A stretch of DNA of 64,000 bases from Pampus argenteus. Taxonomy: Eukaryota > Chordata > Actinopteri > Scombriformes > Stromateidae. Under the pieces are notes generated by a model. It ran no database searches and was not told where the DNA came from. It saw only the letters and a program-made list of their open reading frames with translations. The stretch is taken from the NCBI GenBank assembly GCA_036937835.1, contig CM072862.1, forward strand, positions 26,968,501 to 27,032,500, given 5' to 3'. The first letter of the stretch is position 1; every line of letters begins with the position of its first letter. The position numbers were made by a program, and so were the translations under genes. Shown here in pieces: positions 50,015-64,000 of the stretch.

Positions 50015-51284
50015 CTACATTCTTCTACATTTGTATCTTTGTTCTCATCTTTAATGCTAAAAATCTGAGAAGTGCAGCAGATTTTTGAAATGTGCAGGTT
50101 TATATGACTGAGATTGATCTGATTGATCTGATTGATCGATGCCGTTTGTGTTATTTAAAGTTAACAGTCTTATTAATGATCTGATAATCTGATTTTGTTA
50201 CTACAGTTAATTCAGGCTGCAGGTTTTACAGCAGTGTTCATTTTACTTTTTTTTAGTAATGATTGAAATGATTTGACATTTTTTAATATTTATATACTTA
50301 CTTATTGATCTCTTAATGAAAACTGTGGAGAGATAAATGGTTTGAAAACAGGTCCGTTAGTGTTGGAGCTTAATGATCGTTTGCTGATCGGGAAGCAGAT
50401 ATTAGTAGAGCTGATTATTGAACGATTATTTTCTCAGTTAATCGATTAGTTTGGTCTTTAAAATGAATAAATAGCTGTGGAAGTGTGTGAATGTGTATGT
50501 TTGAGTGTCAATGTGTATTTTTTATAATGATCACAAGCAGGGCATCTCTGCAGATGATTATTCATCATGTGTAGTGAGAGTAGTAATATAGAGTATTGAT
50601 CTGTTGTGGAAGGAACGTATGAACAGTTTGTTAAAGCATCAGTCAGGTGTCCATATGAACAGTGACTGTAATCATTGCTCCTGTTCATACTGTGAATGGA
50701 TCATGAAGATAATAGTACAGGTTACATGTTCCCATGTAGCGAAGGAAGCGAAGGCTAAATGTGTGTCTGGTTTATTCCAGCAGGTTGATCTGACTTCTGA
50801 TGCATTAAAACATGCAACACAACAGTTTTTATTCAACAGTAAGGTGATCCACACACCACAGGGGGCATCGTGTTACTCTCTTTGTTGTCTCCTGCAGAGC
50901 TGAAACAATAAATGTACGTTTATTATTTAACATGCAGAGTATCAGCAGATCCAGAGCGGCTGCTGCAGGTCAGACTGTTGCTCTGAAGAGTCGGACTGTA
51001 GCAGGAGGCTCGGTGCTGCTTTCACAGCCAGCAAACAGCCAGCTGCTGCTTGGAAAAAACAAACCGCTCAATCAGTTTAATGGATCATATTCATATCTGA
51101 CGACCAGAAAACGACTTTAATGATCGATCGATTATCAAAAAAGTTGCAGATTAATTTTCTTCTTCAGAACGTGCACGTGCGTGTGTGTGTGTGTGCGCCT
51201 TCTTCTCCTGGAGGGTTGAGATATGCAGATGTGAGGAAGACTTGCTGCATGTTCAGAGTCCTGCAGGCGAGGACGCATGCGGCT

Positions 51285-51293
51285 CGTCCTTTA

Positions 51294-51331
<38 letters not shown>

Positions 51332-51386
51332 GCTCGTCCTTCATTAGTGTGTGTGTGTGTGTGTGTGTGTGCGGCTCGTCCTTCAT

Positions 51387-51431
<45 letters not shown>

Positions 51432-51465
51432 GCTCGTCCTTCATTAGTGTGAGTGTGTGTTTGTG
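51285..51465 (+). repeat. Compound repeat: gcggctcgtccttcattag plus (TG)n, four copies
   Basis: Each unit is a conserved spacer of about 20 bp followed by a TG run of different length. Confidence 0.9.
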
Positions 51466-51717
51466 CTGCGGCCGAGCCATCTGCTCGGAGGATTAACAGA
51501 TTACAGTCACTCTGGTCAACACAGGAAACTTCTAATCAGCTGTTCTGGGATCAGATGTTGATAATCCTGCTGGAGATGCAGCACAGACATTGCAGGACTG
51601 TTACCTGTCTCCAGGTCAGGGTGTGGGCGGGGCAAGTCGCTGCTACAGGTTACCTGAGCCCAGTAGCAGCAGGTGGCTACTTCTGTGTGGATGGAGCAGG
51701 TGATGTGAGCGTACAGC

Positions 51718-51813
51718 ATGCTGGGCTGGGTGGGAACTCTGATCAACAGCTGGTCGGACCGAGAACGCTTCGTCCATCCTGTGGAGCGCAGAGCTCGCTG
51801 CGGACGTGGATGG
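51718..51813 (+). CDS. Candidate alternative first coding exon of kifc3
   Basis: The ATG at 51718 opens 32 codons (MLGWVGTLINSWSDRERF..., ending GRGW) to a good donor (GATGG then gtaaga) in phase 0. Like the exon at 47030 it continues in frame through the 39 nt at 52563-52601 into the main kifc3 ATG, giving a 45-residue extension. The acceptor or start of this exon is not clear; CAG-GT sites lie just upstream. Confidence 0.4.
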
Positions 51814-52562
51814 GTAAGAACTGAAGGTTTACAGGCTGACGTCTCACAGGTGAGACGGGACAGGAGAGAGTTGCGCTGTGTCATCAAGAGTGGGATGAGA
51901 CCGGCTTTAACTGACTGATAGAGGACTCGCGAGGCTGATGCAGATATTGCTATGAGTTATTTCTTCTGACAGAAACATGCTGAGCAGGACATTTTACAGT
52001 CAACCGTGTCTCTGCTGGTTCAGAACACGTCTTCAGCTTCTCTGCTTTCTTGTCACTGATGCAGATTCACATCTGCAGTGAGTGATGTGTGTTTAAAAAA
52101 ATATGTACAGTCCAAAAATCTGAGAGCACAGTGGGAAAGTGGTCCTACTGTTTATATTGTTTTGATACTGTTTTTGACATAATGTTGTGACAACACATGA
52201 AAACACCTTAGCAACCACCTTAGCAACCGCCTTAGTGACAATGGGTCACTTCCTCCTCACAAGATAAAAGTTTATGATGAGCTGAAATAATTTGGACACC
52301 ATCTTTGGATGTATGAACATGTTTTAATGTACAGTGTAGAATCTGTATTTTATATGGTAAATATAAAAATGAATCAGTTATTTATTGTAAATATGAAAAT
52401 ATTTATTAGTGCAGCAGTTATAAATTAATCGTGTAGTTACAACACTGCACTTAAACACACCACTGCAGTTTATCTTCAGTTTGAACTGCATTTCTGATCA
52501 ATATGGAACGAAAAATAATCTAAAAATCATCTTTAATCTAAAAATCATCTTTCTGTGTGCAG

Positions 52563-52601
52563 CCGGTCCAGCGGTCCAGTGCTCTGCTCAGCCCGGCGGT
52601 C
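52563..52601 (+). other. kifc3: Open 5' part of kifc3 exon before the main ATG
   Basis: The acceptor (ttctgtgtgcag, ending 52562) begins this exon. The 39 nt before the ATG contain no stop in the frame of kifc3 and read PVQRSSALLSPAV. It serves as a 5' UTR if translation starts at 52602, or as coding sequence when an upstream ATG exon is used. Confidence 0.55.
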
Positions 52602-63977
<11,376 letters not shown>

Positions 63978-64000
63978 GTGAGAGCAGGACACGGATATAT

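Noticed and set aside
51718..51756. Similarity of MLGWVGTLINSW to the CNGB1 start MLGWVQRVLPQP
   Set aside because: Only five residues match, PQP is missing, and the exon is in frame with kifc3; likely chance.

Overview
The window is vertebrate nuclear DNA, almost certainly from a ray-finned (teleost) fish. The genes have short GT-AG exons and compact introns. The introns are full of (CA/TG)n microsatellites, minisatellites and teleost-type interspersed repeats, including Tc1-like DNA transposons, a tRNA-derived SINE and small dispersed families. Three protein-coding genes were assembled exon by exon. All splice phases close without a frame break, and no gene looks like a pseudogene.

Layout: (1) about 2.0-11.0 kb, minus strand: a complete annexin A2 gene (12 coding exons, 338 aa, one predicted 5' non-coding exon with a TATA-like box). 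(2) 11-14.2 kb: intergenic, repeat-rich. (3) about 14.2-36.4 kb, plus strand: a complete cngb1 gene, the beta subunit of the rod/olfactory cyclic-nucleotide-gated channel (38 coding exons, about 1262 aa). Its first half is a glutamate/proline-rich GARP region with five 'W...LPQP' repeats. Its second half is the six-transmembrane channel with C-linker and cyclic-nucleotide-binding domain. (4) 36.4-38.1 kb: intergenic. (5) 38.1 kb to the right edge, plus strand: kifc3, a C-terminal-motor kinesin (17 coding exons seen, 789 codons; the last exons lie beyond the window). Its 5' part is spread over more than 14 kb with several candidate alternative first exons.

CNGB1 and KIFC3 are also neighbours in human, so this is a conserved pair. 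anxa2 and cngb1 are divergently arranged. Nothing suggests that the three products work together: annexin A2 acts at membranes, CNGB1 is a sensory ion channel subunit, and KIFC3 is a minus-end-directed microtubule motor.

The most interesting observations are: a stop-containing, phase-compatible alternative exon in cngb1 (27180-27439) placed where it would make a soluble GARP-like protein of about 587 aa; two alternative first exons of kifc3 that read in frame through what is otherwise 5' UTR; a possible 29-codon cassette exon in kifc3; two 15-nt micro-exons in cngb1; and a Tc1-like non-autonomous element with a minisatellite inside it.
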